Shown: positions 20,814 to 30,684 of the stretch, piece by piece | Numbering within the stretch: position 1 is the stretch's first letter | How the letters are laid out: the number at the start of each line of letters is the position of its first letter | Assembly: GCF_003010935.1 (NCBI RefSeq) | Contig: NZ_PGGN01000007.1 | Coordinates: forward strand, 185,068-249,067 | DNA length: 64,000 bases | Origin: Phyllobacterium endophyticum | GTDB taxonomy: Bacteria; Pseudomonadota; Alphaproteobacteria; Rhizobiales; Rhizobiaceae | Direction of reading: 5' to 3' | Translations under genes and position numbers: made by a program | The notes under the pieces: generated by a model | The model's database searches: none | The model's input: the letters and a program-made list of their open reading frames with translations, nothing else | Told to the model about the DNA's origin: nothing

Positions 20814-21704
20814 CTATTCGGCAGCAAGCGGCGAATCCAGAAAATGAAAGTCTGGCAGCGACACAAGATCCCGCAGAAAAAGTGCGATATCCCGTTGCAG
20901 CTGGTCGAAGCCCGCCTTCTTTTCATAATTATGTTCGTTGAGATAGAGGCCTCGATTGACTTCAATCTGCAGCGCATGAAACTGCTTGAGTGGTCGCCCA
21001 TAATGCTCGGTGATATAGCCGCCTGCGTAGGGTTTGTTATGGACTACCACGTAGCCTAGTTCCCTAAGCAGATGAATCGCGGCAGCTGCCAGTTCCGGCG
21101 CGCAGCTGGTGCCGAAACGATCCCCGATGATGAAGTCGGGCCGCATGCCGCTCTCGGGAAAACGGATGCCCGTCGGCATCGAATGACAATCGACGAGCAC
21201 ACCATAGCCAAAGCGCTCGCGCGTGCTGACCAGAATGTCTCCCAAAAGCGCGTGATAAGGTTTGTAGATGGTGTCGATGCGTTTCAACGCTTCTTCGATG
21301 TGGAGCTTGTGCGCGTATATCTCCTGTCCTTCGCCTACGAGCCGCGGAACGGTACCAAGACCGCCCGCTACCCTGGCTGAATGCCCGTTGGCATAGGGTG
21401 GCAGCGGTTCGAGAAACATCTTGGCGTCGAGTTCGTATGGCTCGCGGTTTACGTCCAGATAGGCACGCGGAAAATGCGCTACCATCAAAGGGGCGCCAAG
21501 CATGACCGCCGAGGAAAACAGCTGGTCGACGAAACAGTCTTCCGAACGCCGGATCGTCCTCGAGTCTAGTTGCGCCTGCTGGAGGAACGCCTCAGGATAT
21601 GATCTGCCGCTATGGGGTGAATTGAAAACAAATGGAATGCGCTGGTCGGAGGGTTGCCGCAATTCATAGGGCGGGCTATCGGGGAAATCACGTTCAGCCG
21701 TCAT
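20814..21704 (-). CDS. N-formylglutamate amidohydrolase
   Basis: The 296-residue protein belongs to the N-formylglutamate amidohydrolase (HutG-like) family. PFVFNSPHSGRSYPEAF has the metal-binding His near the N-terminus, DCFVDQLF and AHFPRAYLDVNREPYELD carry further conserved acidic residues, and VLVDCHSMPTG and IGDRFGTSC are the family core. The reaction releases formate and glutamate from N-formylglutamate, the last step of one histidine-degradation route, but no hut genes are nearby. Many rhizobial members are orphan and may act on other formyl or acyl amino acids. Start is ATG at 21704. Confidence 0.88.
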   Translation of the reverse strand: MTAERDFPDSPPYELRQPSDQRIPFVFNSPHSGRSYPEAFLQQAQLDSRTIRRSEDCFVDQLFSSAVMLGAPLMVAHFPRAYLDVNREPYELDAKMFLEPLPPYANGHSARVAGGLGTVPRLVGEGQEIYAHKLHIEEALKRIDTIYKPYHALLGDILVSTRERFGYGVLVDCHSMPTGIRFPESGMRPDFIIGDRFGTSCAPELAAAAIHLLRELGYVVVHNKPYAGGYITEHYGRPLKQFHALQIEVNRGLYLNEHNYEKKAGFDQLQRDIALFLRDLVSLPDFHFLDSPLAAE

Positions 21705-21989
21705 TCGCTCACTTCGAAGTTTTCTTGCCTTGTTGAAGCATCTCCTTGGTACAATAGCTCAGTTTTCGCTCCGATGGAATTGAACGGCCATCCTGGCGAG
21801 CAACTTTCTGGCGTATCTCGATTACCCTCTGTGCGTAGTCGGTTCATACGTTCGGCACCTCGACTTTTGCCACGTTCACGCCTATTTCTAGCAAATCATT
21901 CACGCGATCTTTACCAAAAAAGCGTTTCTTGAATCGTGACGGACGCTGATCTGGGGATGATCGGGTGCTCAACCAATTCGGACGGACTG

Positions 21990-22352
21990 ATGAAGAGAAT
22001 CCTTCTTGCAGAAGATGACAATGATATGCGGCGCTTCTTGGTCAAGGCGCTGGAGAAGGCGGGATATCACGTCACGCATTTCGACAATGGCGCCAGTGCC
22101 TATGATCGATTGCGCGAAGAGCCGTTTTCACTGCTTTTGACCGATATCGTCATGCCGGAGATGGATGGTATCGAGCTGGCACGACGGGCCTCGGAGATCG
22201 ATCCGGATTTGAAGATCATGTTCATTACGGGCTTTGCTGCCGTGGCGCTCAATGCCGATTCGAAAGCTCCGAAGGATGCCAAAGTGCTGTCCAAGCCTTT
22301 TCACCTGCGTGACCTCGTCAATGAAATCGAGAAAATGCTCGTCGCAGCCTGA
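21990..22352 (+). CDS. cpdR: Cell-cycle response regulator CpdR
   Basis: A single receiver domain of 120 residues and no output domain. Acidic AEDDND lies near residues 7-12, the phosphoacceptor is Asp52 in LLTDIVMPEMDG, and Lys102 lies in VLSKPFHLRDL. Sequence and size match CpdR of Caulobacter and rhizobia. In its unphosphorylated form it binds ClpXP and promotes proteolysis of cell-cycle factors; phosphorylation through the CckA-ChpT relay blocks this. The start ATG 21990 gives the classical MKRILLAEDD; upstream in-frame residues look non-coding. tRNA-Val follows about 100 bases downstream. Confidence 0.95.
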   Translation: MKRILLAEDDNDMRRFLVKALEKAGYHVTHFDNGASAYDRLREEPFSLLLTDIVMPEMDGIELARRASEIDPDLKIMFITGFAAVALNADSKAPKDAKVLSKPFHLRDLVNEIEKMLVAA

Positions 22353-22452
22353 GAGGCTGCGGCATTCCATCCCTCTGCCAAAGAAAGCCTGACAAGTTCT
22401 CGCCATTGCTATTGACGGAGTCAATTCAATATGGTGTATGCGCCCGTCAGAT

Positions 22453-22527
<75 letters not shown>

Positions 22528-22584
22528 TCTGAACCCTCCGAACCAGGTAATTTAGTTTTGGCCAGCGATGGTGCGTCCGGCATA

Positions 22585-22881
22585 TCAGCCGCACCTTGCT
22601 GCAACGACGCGGCCGGATGAAGCATCTGTCTCGATCGTCACCCGTTCTACTCTGTAATCCTGCGTTACCATCTGGCCGGGCTCTATCTGACGCACAATTT
22701 TTGCCTTTGTGAGGCGCATCGCTTCCGCGTCGGTCGGCTTGGGCTTTCCTACCAATGCTTGGGCCGCATCGGCGTTGCAAGGCTGGGACAGGTGCGTAGA
22801 CGCAACCTCGTGGTTGCAAGACACAAGGGCGGGAACCAGCGCGGCAAGCAGGATGGGTAAAAAAAGAGGCGATCTAGGCAT
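22585..22881 (-). CDS. I78-family peptidase-inhibitor-like lipoprotein
   Basis: The 98-residue protein begins with a lipoprotein signal ending LVSCN (Cys near residue 22). The mature part, QPCNADAAQALVGKPKPTDA to the end VRQIEPGQMVTQDYRVERVT, matches the I78 inhibitor fold, in which an exposed loop plugs serine proteases. Members are common as small secreted or lipid-anchored proteins in alphaproteobacteria, and their targets are mostly unknown. ATG at 22881 is chosen because AAGG lies nine bases upstream; ATG 22890 is too close to it. It is not obviously part of an operon. Confidence 0.8.
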   Translation of the reverse strand: MPRSPLFLPILLAALVPALVSCNHEVASTHLSQPCNADAAQALVGKPKPTDAEAMRLTKAKIVRQIEPGQMVTQDYRVERVTIETDASSGRVVAARCG

Positions 22882-22950
22882 GAGAAACATCCTTGGTGTG
22901 GGATTCGCTATACTGTAAAATCTGCGACCAACGCTTCATGGGCTTTCATC

Positions 22951-24774
22951 TCAGAAGCGCCAGATCAGGGGCACGATGAAAACGGAAACTACGAAAAACC
23001 AAATCAGCAGTGGCAAACCGAGCTTCCAATAGTCACTGAAAGCATAGCCGCCCGGCCCCATGACCATCAAGTTCGTGGGCGTGGCAATCGGCGTCAGAAA
23101 CGCTGCTGCTGCTGCCACCGCCGTGCTCATGAGCACTGGACGGGGTGAGATGCCCATCGCCATGGCAGCGGCCACACCGATCGGAATGACGATAAGGGCC
23201 GTTGCTGTGTTGCTGATGAGCTGCCCCATCACCGCAGTCAGAATGAAAAGGCCCGCGAGCAGCGCTACAGGTCCGGCATCTCCGACGAGATTGACGAGAT
23301 GCTCGGCCATCAGCTTTGCCGCGCCCGTTTCCACCATGGCCGTCGAAAGCGGCATCATGGCGCCGACAAGGATGACGGTCGTCCAGCCGATCGCGCGATA
23401 CGCTTGCTCGACGCTCATGATCCCCGACAGGACGATCGCACCGGCAGCAAGCAGTCCGGATACCACCGGCGGAACAATACCGGTCGCGAGAAGCAAAACC
23501 ATACCAATCAAGATGATAACGGCCTGCCGCGCGCCCGGCCCCATGGGAACTGCCTGGCGACGAACCAGCTCTGGTGAATTGACCACCAGAACGTCCGGAT
23601 CGTCGAGATGAACGTCAAGGGCTCTCCACGTGCCCTGCAGCAGCATGGTGTCACCAGCCTGCAGTTTGATTCCACCTGCGCCCTTGACCGCCGCGGTCTC
23701 CAAGCCGGGTCGCTGCACCGCCAGAATGATCAGGTCGCCACTCTGGGTGACCATGCCAGGGAATACGCTTTGCCCGATAAGGCCCGAACGTGGTGGGATA
23801 ACGACTTCCGCAAGCCCGGAACTGCGATTGAACAGCGTATCCTCGCCTTGACCAGCCGCCTTCGCGTCCCGAAAGGCAAGATGCATCTGTGCGGCGAATG
23901 CCGCCGCCGCTTCGCTCTCACCGCGTATAAGCAGATGATCGCCTTCGGCCACGAGGGGCCGCCGCAGCGGTCCCGCCGTTTCGCCCTCTTGTATGGCGAC
24001 AAGCTGCAGCTCCGGATGTGCGGACAGGTCAATTCCCGACGATGGCACGCCCACGATAGGTGAGCTTGCACGGACCCGCAGTTGATAGATTCCGCTGGCG
24101 AGCCCGTATTGCTCGACCAGCGTCTTGGCATGGCGGCTGAAATCCGCCGGCATGGTGGCGCCGTTGCGCTCGGGAAGCAGTTGCTTACCGAACAGCACGA
24201 TGATCGCCATGGTTCCGGCCAGAAGCGGCACACCGACAAGCGCAAATTCGAAAAAGCCGAAGCCGCCGACCCCCGCGTCAAGCCCTGCTTCCGACACCAG
24301 CACGTTCACCGGCGTTCCCGTCAACGCCAGCATTGAGCCCGCATGAGCGGCAAAAACAAGTGGCATGAGCAATTGCGACGAATTGCGCTTGAGACGCACC
24401 GCGATCACAACGACCACGGGCAGCAGTGCTGCGACAGCGCCGTTGACGCTGATCAAAGCTGTCAGCAGGGAAACCAGCCCCATCATCAGAAGCAGCAGGC
24501 GCGTCCGGCTTTCTTCACCAGCGCCGCGGATGAGCAACTGACCGGCCCAGGCGGTGACCCCGGTGACTTCGAGCCCCGAGCTGACAACGAATAGCGACGC
24601 GATAAATATGACTGCCGGATCGCCAAAGCCGCCAAGCGCCTGGCCAATCGTCAGCACTCCCGTTGCCCAAAGCGCCAATGCGGTGAGCATGGCCACGATG
24701 ACGACCGGCAGCTTGTTCCAGACGAACAGAACGACGGCAATGGCGATGATGGTGCCTGTGTATGCTATCGGACT
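22951..24774 (-). CDS. SLC13-family permease with central RCK_C (TrkA-C) domains
   Basis: The 607-residue inner-membrane transporter has about six N-terminal membrane helices, a soluble middle with two TrkA-C/RCK_C repeats (around residues 200-290 and 300-390), and six to seven C-terminal helices. The signature SNTATALIVIPIGVA and the two GTPVN/ATPTN elements (LTGTPVNVLVSEA, IATPTNLMVMGPGG) are typical of divalent-anion:Na+ symporters such as CitT/DASS. Substrate is unknown: dicarboxylate, sulfate or another anion. A TTG start at 24774 is supported by GAGGAG eight bases upstream. It follows the M20 peptidase gene on the same strand. Confidence 0.88.
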   Translation of the reverse strand, partial: SPIAYTGTIIAIAVVLFVWNKLPVVIVAMLTALALWATGVLTIGQALGGFGDPAVIFIASLFVVSSGLEVTGVTAWAGQLLIRGAGEESRTRLLLLMMGLVSLLTALISVNGAVAALLPVVVVIAVRLKRNSSQLLMPLVFAAHAGSMLALTGTPVNVLVSEAGLDAGVGGFGFFEFALVGVPLLAGTMAIIVLFGKQLLPERNGATMPADFSRHAKTLVEQYGLASGIYQLRVRASSPIVGVPSSGIDLSAHPELQLVAIQEGETAGPLRRPLVAEGDHLLIRGESEAAAAFAAQMHLAFRDAKAAGQGEDTLFNRSSGLAEVVIPPRSGLIGQSVFPGMVTQSGDLIILAVQRPGLETAAVKGAGGIKLQAGDTMLLQGTWRALDVHLDDPDVLVVNSPELVRRQAVPMGPGARQAVIILIGMVLLLATGIVPPVVSGLLAAGAIVLSGIMSVEQAYRAIGWTTVILVGAMMPLSTAMVETGAAKLMAEHLVNLVGDAGPVALLAGLFILTAVMGQLISNTATALIVIPIGVAAAMAMGISPRPVLMSTAVAAAAAFLTPIATPTNLMVMGPGGYAFSDYWKLGLPLLIWFFVVSVFIVPLIWRF

Positions 24775-24906
24775 CAATCGCTCAGCTCCTCGTTTGGCCC
24801 TGTTCGGGCCGTGCAAACCAGCGGCACGCCACCTTTGCCGGCAAGACTTGGTACGGCGAGATAGCCAGAGGTTGACGACTGGCCGGCAAATTGTCCGCCA
24901 TTCCGT

Positions 24907-26109
24907 TCAGCCGTCGAGCGTTGCCATAAGGACGCCGATACGGCAGCCCTTTTCAAACTCCAAAAGGTTCACATATTCCTTGATAGTATGAATCTCGGCT
25001 TGGCCGGAACCGATCGTGACGGTGGGGACGCCGTGTTTGTCGAGCCAATTGGCATCCAGACCGCCGTTGGAAAATACATAGACCGGCTCGATGCCAAGCG
25101 CCTGAAGCGCTTTGGTCGCACGCCTCACGATTGCAGTGTCCTTACCGAGCTCGAACGGTGGATAGGCTGCCACATGGCTGAATTTCACCCCGGCCGTATC
25201 ACCCGCGTCATCCGTGACCTCAATCTGGGCTTTGGCGAATGCCTCTTCGTAACCTTTGGCGATCTTCGTCGCGAAGGCGGATTCGGGGCTGCGCGCCTCG
25301 CCCTTGATAAAAGCATAATCGGTCACGACGTTGGTCGCGTCGCCGGCCGGTTTGTTGTCCTTGCCGCCAAAGATGCCAACGTTGCTGGTGCCCCGGCCAT
25401 CTGATTTGACGACCTTGCCGAACCAGCCGGCCCGGCGTGCTTCGGCAAGGCCCATCGCTCCGACCATCGTTGCCGATATTCCCTTTTCAGGAGCAACGCC
25501 AGCATGCGAGGCGCGGCCGGTGATCTCGACTTCCCAATTCTCCTGGCCGACAGCGCCGATGATCAGGTCTGAAGCCATTTGGCCATCGACATTGATGCAC
25601 ATGACCGCTCCGCCGAGATCCTCGGGATTGAGTTCCCGAGCACCATGCAAGCCGCTTTCCTCGCGTACGGTGAACAACAGCGTTATCGGCGGATGCAGCA
25701 GGCTATTCTTGATAAGAGTTTCGGCCACTACGACGAGGACCGCCACGCCTGTGCGGGCATCACCGCCAAGCGCCGTAGTTCCATCCGAGACGATGCGGTC
25801 GCCCTCGCGGCGCGGCTTTGCGCCTGCACACAGCGGAACTGTGTCGAGATGCGTAGAAAAGAGGAGCCGTGGCCCCGGTCGTGTCCCGGGCAGGGTAACG
25901 ATCAGATTGCCTGTTTCGGTCGGTAGCGGAATCCGCTCGTTGGCGTCGTCGAAACGAATGGCAGACTCCGGCACACCGATCTTCTTCAGAGCATCGCAGA
26001 CGGCAGCGGCAATGTTGGCTTCCTGTCCAGTTACGCCTTCGACCGATAAAAATCGCATCAGGTGATCTTCTGCCGCCGCGACGTCGAGGGGGATAGAATT
26101 CTTGCTCAT
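24907..26109 (-). CDS. M20-family metallopeptidase (peptidase T-like)
   Basis: A cytoplasmic zinc aminopeptidase/amidohydrolase of about 400 residues. Metal ligands are seen in LFSTHLDTVP (His-x-Asp), GGDARTG (bridging Asp) and TVREESGLHGA (the catalytic Glu pair), with IHTIKEYV near the end. A dimerisation domain (VEITGRASHAGVAPEKG) sits in the middle. It resembles PepT-like and DapE-like members more than AbgA/AbgB. The gene starts 50 bases after an AbgT-type transporter gene on the same strand, so it probably hydrolyses what AbgT imports, perhaps aminobenzoyl-glutamate or peptides. Start is ATG 26109. Confidence 0.9.
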   Translation of the reverse strand: MSKNSIPLDVAAAEDHLMRFLSVEGVTGQEANIAAAVCDALKKIGVPESAIRFDDANERIPLPTETGNLIVTLPGTRPGPRLLFSTHLDTVPLCAGAKPRREGDRIVSDGTTALGGDARTGVAVLVVVAETLIKNSLLHPPITLLFTVREESGLHGARELNPEDLGGAVMCINVDGQMASDLIIGAVGQENWEVEITGRASHAGVAPEKGISATMVGAMGLAEARRAGWFGKVVKSDGRGTSNVGIFGGKDNKPAGDATNVVTDYAFIKGEARSPESAFATKIAKGYEEAFAKAQIEVTDDAGDTAGVKFSHVAAYPPFELGKDTAIVRRATKALQALGIEPVYVFSNGGLDANWLDKHGVPTVTIGSGQAEIHTIKEYVNLLEFEKGCRIGVLMATLDG

Positions 26110-26159
26110 GATGTCCATCCGATCACTTTAGTTCCAATTCGATGATATCCGCAGTCTAA

Positions 26160-27710
26160 CTACAGGCCCCACGGCAACCCCAGGGCTTTCCAGACTGCGA
26201 AGAGCGCTGTCCAAAGCACGAACATCAAAACGACGTAGGGCAGCATCAGCGAGACGATGGTCCCAACGCCCGCGGACTTGTCGTATTTCTGGGCGAAGCC
26301 GACGACGAGCGCAAAATATGCATTGAGCGGGGTGATGGCATTCATCGGCGAGTCGCCAACGCGGTAAGCCGCAAGCACTGCTTCTGGCTCCACACCGAGC
26401 TTCATCAGCAACGGGACGAAAACTGGAGCGAAGATCGCCCACTTTGCGATTGCGCCGGTCAGCAGCAGGTCGATGATGGCGACGACGACAATGAAGCCTA
26501 TCAGCAGTGGCAGGGCACCGATATTTGCCGCCTGCAGCGCACCGGAAAGGCTGAGTGCCATAACCGTGCCTATATTGGTGTAGGTAAAGCAGGCGACGAA
26601 CTGGCTGAGGACGAAGAACAGGAAGATCGTACCGCCCATGTTCTTGATGGACTTCTCGATCGCGGCGATCACCTCCGTCAGCGTCCTCAATGTGCCGGCG
26701 CCAATGCCGTAGGTCCACCCCGTTACCAGAAAGATGAGCATGATGAGCGCGATCAGGCCGTTCATGAATGGAGAATTGCCGATCAATTCGCCGGTTTCGG
26801 GATTGCGCAAGGGCGCGCCACTCGGAATGGTCAAAAGCAGGAATACAAGCACAAGACCTGCAAGCCCGTAGAATGCGAACCTCAGGCCGCGTGATTCCTG
26901 CTCGGATAGCGTCGCCCCTTGATCTGGATCGCTTCCGGCAGACGATGCCTCCGGCTTGTAGTCTCCAAGTCGCGGCGAAATCATGCGGTCCGTTATGAAA
27001 GCGATGATGAAAGTCAGGAAGATCACCGATGCGATGGAGAACCAGACATTCGACGCCAGCCCGATCGATCGTTCGGGATCGACCAGCCGCGCTGCATCGT
27101 TGGTGAATTCCACGAGGACCGCGTCGAGAGGTTTGATGAGCATGTTGACGGTAAAAGCGCCGGCTACCGCAGCAAAGCCGAGCGCCAGACCCGCCAGCGG
27201 ATGACGTCCGACTGCGAGATAGGCGACCCCTGCAAGCGGTATCAGGACCAGATAACCCGCATCCGCAGCAATACTTGCAAGAATGCCCACAAAAGCGAGA
27301 ATGTAGGTCAGCGCCCAGCGCGGTGAAACAATGACCAGCTTCCGGATGAGCGCGGTGACCAGACCGGATTCTTCGGCTACGCCTGCACCGATCATGGCGG
27401 CTATCATAAGACCCACTGCCGTGAAACTCATGAAATTGGGAATGAGCGACGAGTAGAGAAATCGAATGCCTTCCACGTTCAGGAGGCTGCGTATCGCCGT
27501 CGAGGCGGTTTCAATCTCGTGAGTATCCGGATTGATGCGCTCGTAGCTGACCGCCGCCCCGAAAGCACTTAGCACAGCCGATAAAACAATCACGATACCG
27601 ATCAGGATCAGGAAGATGATCACCGGATGGGGAACCATGTTTCCCACCTTCTCGACACCATCGAGCAATCTTTGCATCACGGTCTTTGGTGCAGTAGTGG
27701 CAGTGGTCAT
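26160..27710 (-). CDS. AbgT-family transporter
   Basis: The 516-residue integral membrane protein is close to AbgT/MtrF in length and motifs: NMVPHPVIIFLILIG at the first helix, ESGLVTALIRKLVIVSPRW, SIAADAGYLVLIPLAG and DSPMNAITPLNAYFALV, which belong to the family's substrate-binding hairpins. E. coli AbgT imports p-aminobenzoyl-glutamate, while other family members export sulfonamides by proton exchange. Linkage to a peptidase favours uptake here. A 6-bp palindrome TTTGCG/CGCAAA (27739-27759) lies 29 bases upstream of the ATG. The start is supported by GGAG. Confidence 0.92.
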   Translation of the reverse strand: MTTATTAPKTVMQRLLDGVEKVGNMVPHPVIIFLILIGIVIVLSAVLSAFGAAVSYERINPDTHEIETASTAIRSLLNVEGIRFLYSSLIPNFMSFTAVGLMIAAMIGAGVAEESGLVTALIRKLVIVSPRWALTYILAFVGILASIAADAGYLVLIPLAGVAYLAVGRHPLAGLALGFAAVAGAFTVNMLIKPLDAVLVEFTNDAARLVDPERSIGLASNVWFSIASVIFLTFIIAFITDRMISPRLGDYKPEASSAGSDPDQGATLSEQESRGLRFAFYGLAGLVLVFLLLTIPSGAPLRNPETGELIGNSPFMNGLIALIMLIFLVTGWTYGIGAGTLRTLTEVIAAIEKSIKNMGGTIFLFFVLSQFVACFTYTNIGTVMALSLSGALQAANIGALPLLIGFIVVVAIIDLLLTGAIAKWAIFAPVFVPLLMKLGVEPEAVLAAYRVGDSPMNAITPLNAYFALVVGFAQKYDKSAGVGTIVSLMLPYVVLMFVLWTALFAVWKALGLPWGL

Positions 27711-28240
27711 TTCAGGGTCTCCCGGTTTACGTCAACCGTTTGCGCCAATAGGACGCAAATTATTCAGGTGCTGATTTACTCGGCTTCCCGCCTTGCTCAA
27801 TCTGAGTCGCCGAGGAATGGCCGCCAACGATCCGATCATGCGACGGTGCTGGCTCCCTTTCGGATATCGCGCTTTGCAAGCGACGGCCAAACGATGAAAA
27901 CCTCCTGTCCCGCGTGAAGGTGACCCGGTTTCGAGGCGTGCAACAAACGCCGCGAGCGCAATGTTCTGTGAATATAGTGGGGGTCCAATTATCTGTGATA
28001 GGCATGGAATCCCAAAACCAAGCTCTCAGTTCAAATATGCCGGGTTTCATGCAGCGATCCGCCGAATGTGGGCTGTGTCGTCCATGGCTTTGTCAACGAA
28101 CAAACTATCGCCGTGACAACGCCTGGAATTGTCAGCACTATTCGACAGGCATCGAATCGATGCGTGGCCGCCCGGCGGTTACTTCAAACGCCGTTGGTCG
28201 TCGAAAGCGGCCCATTTGCCTTCGATTGGGGGGATCGGAT
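27711..28240. other. Intergenic region between abgT-type gene and Abhydrolase_9 gene
   Basis: 530 bases separate divergent genes. No plausible gene, RNA or repeat is visible. The inverted repeat TTTGCG (27739-27744) with CGCAAA (27754-27759) could be an operator for the transporter operon. The downstream gene has a clear GGGGGA before its GTG start. Confidence 0.45.
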
Positions 28241-29917
28241 GTGAAAGCTTATATATCAGGTTTGGCAAAGTCGTTTTCCGCCGTTGGTCTTCTCGCCGGT
28301 ATTCTCTTCTTTGCGGCCTCCCTCACGCCAAGCTTGATGCCGCGCTCCTATCTGGTTCAGGGCGCGCTTTCCGGGTTTAGCGCAGCGCTTGGCTATGGCG
28401 TGGGCGTGGCGGCTGTTTGGCTCTGGCGCTATCTGGAGATTCCAGTTCCGCACGCCAGGGCCCACACAACCGTCAGATGGATTGCCATCACTTTGAGTGT
28501 CGGAACTGCTGGCGTCTTCCTGTGGAAGGCCGCCGAATGGCAAAACACGGTGCGCAGCCTCATGGGGCTTGGCCCGGTCGATAGCGTGGAGCCAATCGAG
28601 CTTGCAGCCATCGCCTTGGTGATTTTTCTGGTGGTCATCGTGCTCGCCCGCCTCTTCCGGCAAACGGTCCGGCTGTTCTCGCGCGTGGTCAACCGCATCG
28701 TGCCGCGCCGCGTCTCAAAGGTTGTTGGCGGTGTTCTGGCCTTGGTTCTCTTCTGGTCGGTCGCACAGGGTGTTCTGTTCAAGGTTGTCCTGCGCATGGT
28801 CGACACATCCTTTCGCGAGCTCGACGCAAGGATCGATGACGGTTTAACACGCCCATCGAACCCTGCAAAACCTGGTGGCCCGGGCTCGGTCCTCGACTGG
28901 CAGGATTTGGGAAGGCAGGGACGAGCCTTCATTGCGTCTGCCCCCACCGGCGCGCAGATCGGCGCGTTTTTCAACGCCAAGGCGCTTGATCCCATAAGGG
29001 TCTATGTCGGATTGAACTCCGCGGAAACGGTCGATGAACGAGCACGCCTCGCGCTTGAAGAATTGAAGCGTGACGGCGGCTTCCAAAGATCGGCCTTGAT
29101 TGTTGTCGTTCCAACGGGAACAGGATGGGTCGACCCAGAGGGTATCGACACCGTCGAGTATCTCCATCACGGCGACGTTGCCAGCGTCGCCATGCAATAT
29201 TCCTATCTCAGCAGTTGGCTGTCATTGCTTGTGGAGCCGGGCTACGGCGCCGAGGCGGGTCAAGCGCTCTTTCGTGAAGTGTACCGCTACTGGAGTACGC
29301 TTCCGCGCGGCAGCAGGCCCAAGCTCTACCTGCATGGCTTGAGCCTCGGCGCGATGAACTCTGAACTATCGACACATCTCTACGACATCATCGGCGATCC
29401 CTTTCAGGGTGCGCTTTGGAGCGGCCCGCCCTTTCAAAGCCGTATCTGGAACTCCGTAACTGCCGATCGCAATCCAGGCTCGCCAGCATGGCTGCCGCGC
29501 TTCCGTGACGGTGCGATCATAAGGTTTACCAACCAGAACAACTCACTGAATATTCCAGGCGCCGATTGGGGGCCCATTCGCATCGTCTATCTTCAATATG
29601 CGAGCGACCCCGTTACATTCTTCGATTTCCACGCGCTCTATCGGGAGCCGGAATGGATGAAAAATCCACGCGGCCCGGACGTGTCGCCGAGCTTGCGATG
29701 GATGCCGGGCGTGACAATGCTGCAGCTTCTCTTCGATATGGCAATCGCCACCACCTCACCGATGGGATATGGCCATGTCTATGCGCCTGAGCACTACATC
29801 GACGGCTGGATTGCCGTTACCGATCCGCAAGGAATCGAACCAGCCGATATTTCGCGCCTCAAGGCTTTTTTCTTCGAACGGTCGCGGAGCATCGGCTATC
29901 CGCCTCCGAGTGACTGA
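28241..29917 (+). CDS. Alpha/beta-hydrolase-fold membrane protein (Abhydrolase_9)
   Basis: The 558-residue protein has four predicted membrane helices in the first 190 residues (from FSAVGLLAGILFFAAS onward), matching the Abhydrolase_9 N-terminal domain. A cytoplasmic or periplasmic alpha/beta-hydrolase domain follows. Its nucleophile elbow is LHGLSLGAMNS (GLSLG), and YLQYASDPVTFF and GHVYAPEHYIDGW are family features near the acid and histidine. Substrates are unknown. GTG at 28241 is chosen because GGGGGA lies seven bases upstream and the first helix begins soon after. Confidence 0.88.
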   Translation: MKAYISGLAKSFSAVGLLAGILFFAASLTPSLMPRSYLVQGALSGFSAALGYGVGVAAVWLWRYLEIPVPHARAHTTVRWIAITLSVGTAGVFLWKAAEWQNTVRSLMGLGPVDSVEPIELAAIALVIFLVVIVLARLFRQTVRLFSRVVNRIVPRRVSKVVGGVLALVLFWSVAQGVLFKVVLRMVDTSFRELDARIDDGLTRPSNPAKPGGPGSVLDWQDLGRQGRAFIASAPTGAQIGAFFNAKALDPIRVYVGLNSAETVDERARLALEELKRDGGFQRSALIVVVPTGTGWVDPEGIDTVEYLHHGDVASVAMQYSYLSSWLSLLVEPGYGAEAGQALFREVYRYWSTLPRGSRPKLYLHGLSLGAMNSELSTHLYDIIGDPFQGALWSGPPFQSRIWNSVTADRNPGSPAWLPRFRDGAIIRFTNQNNSLNIPGADWGPIRIVYLQYASDPVTFFDFHALYREPEWMKNPRGPDVSPSLRWMPGVTMLQLLFDMAIATTSPMGYGHVYAPEHYIDGWIAVTDPQGIEPADISRLKAFFFERSRSIGYPPPSD

Positions 29918-30062
29918 ATAACCGGGCTTCCAGACGAGTCCACCAACGGAAAAAGAAACGCAATGCATGGCTCTGGGATTCATGACCAATATCATCGGCT
30001 GGTTGGACACGGTATAGTTTTCGCAGCGTCCCCGCATTCGTCACGTGAAAATTGGAGGCAAC

Positions 30063-30554
30063 ATGTCTGATCTGATTGTGATCGTATATCCGACCGAACC
30101 GAAAGCCGAGGAGGTGCGCAATCGCCTGCTCGAACTCCAGAAAGAGTATCTGATCACGCTCGGCGACGCTGTCATCGCCACGAAGACGGAAGCAGGCAAG
30201 ATCAAGCTCAACCAGATGGTGAGCACGACGGCAGCCGGTGCGATTTCCGGCAGCTTTTGGGGCTTGCTGATTGGCGTCCTGTTTCTCAATCCGCTGATTG
30301 GCGCCGCCGTGGGTGCTGCCTCGGGTGCCGTCGGCGGGGCATTGACCGACGTCGGCATCGACGACAACTTCATGAAGGACCTGGCAGCCAATATCCAGCC
30401 AGGAAACGCCGCACTGTTCGTCCTCGTGCAATCTATGACAGCCGACAAAGTGCTGAAGGATATCTCGCATTACGGCGGTGTCGTTCTCAAGACCTCGCTG
30501 GATGAAACCAAAGAACAGGTCCTGCGCGACGCTCTGCAAAAGGCCACATCCTGA
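30063..30554 (+). CDS. DUF1269 membrane-associated protein
   Basis: 163 residues in the DUF1269 family. An N-terminal ferredoxin-like part (SDLIVIVYPTEPKAEEVRNR) precedes a glycine/alanine-rich hydrophobic hairpin at about residues 60-105 (GAISGSFWGLLIGVLFLNP, GAAVGAASGAVGGALTD). A C-terminal alpha/beta part follows (ALFVLVQSMTADKVLKDI). The glycine-zipper pattern suggests membrane insertion. Function is unknown; relatives are often stress-related. ATG 30063 follows GGAGG at five bases. An AI-2E-type transporter gene lies 130 bases downstream. Confidence 0.85.
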   Translation: MSDLIVIVYPTEPKAEEVRNRLLELQKEYLITLGDAVIATKTEAGKIKLNQMVSTTAAGAISGSFWGLLIGVLFLNPLIGAAVGAASGAVGGALTDVGIDDNFMKDLAANIQPGNAALFVLVQSMTADKVLKDISHYGGVVLKTSLDETKEQVLRDALQKATS

Positions 30555-30684
30555 CTTGGAGCCCATCTTCGGCGACATGGCGTAAGCCGCTTCGCCAGTA
30601 TGTGTGACGTGCTGCGACCGCCACGATGGACGCAGCCGCCGGTTACTTCACGAGTTTGGTTGGGGCGAAGCGGATGAGCAAGGC

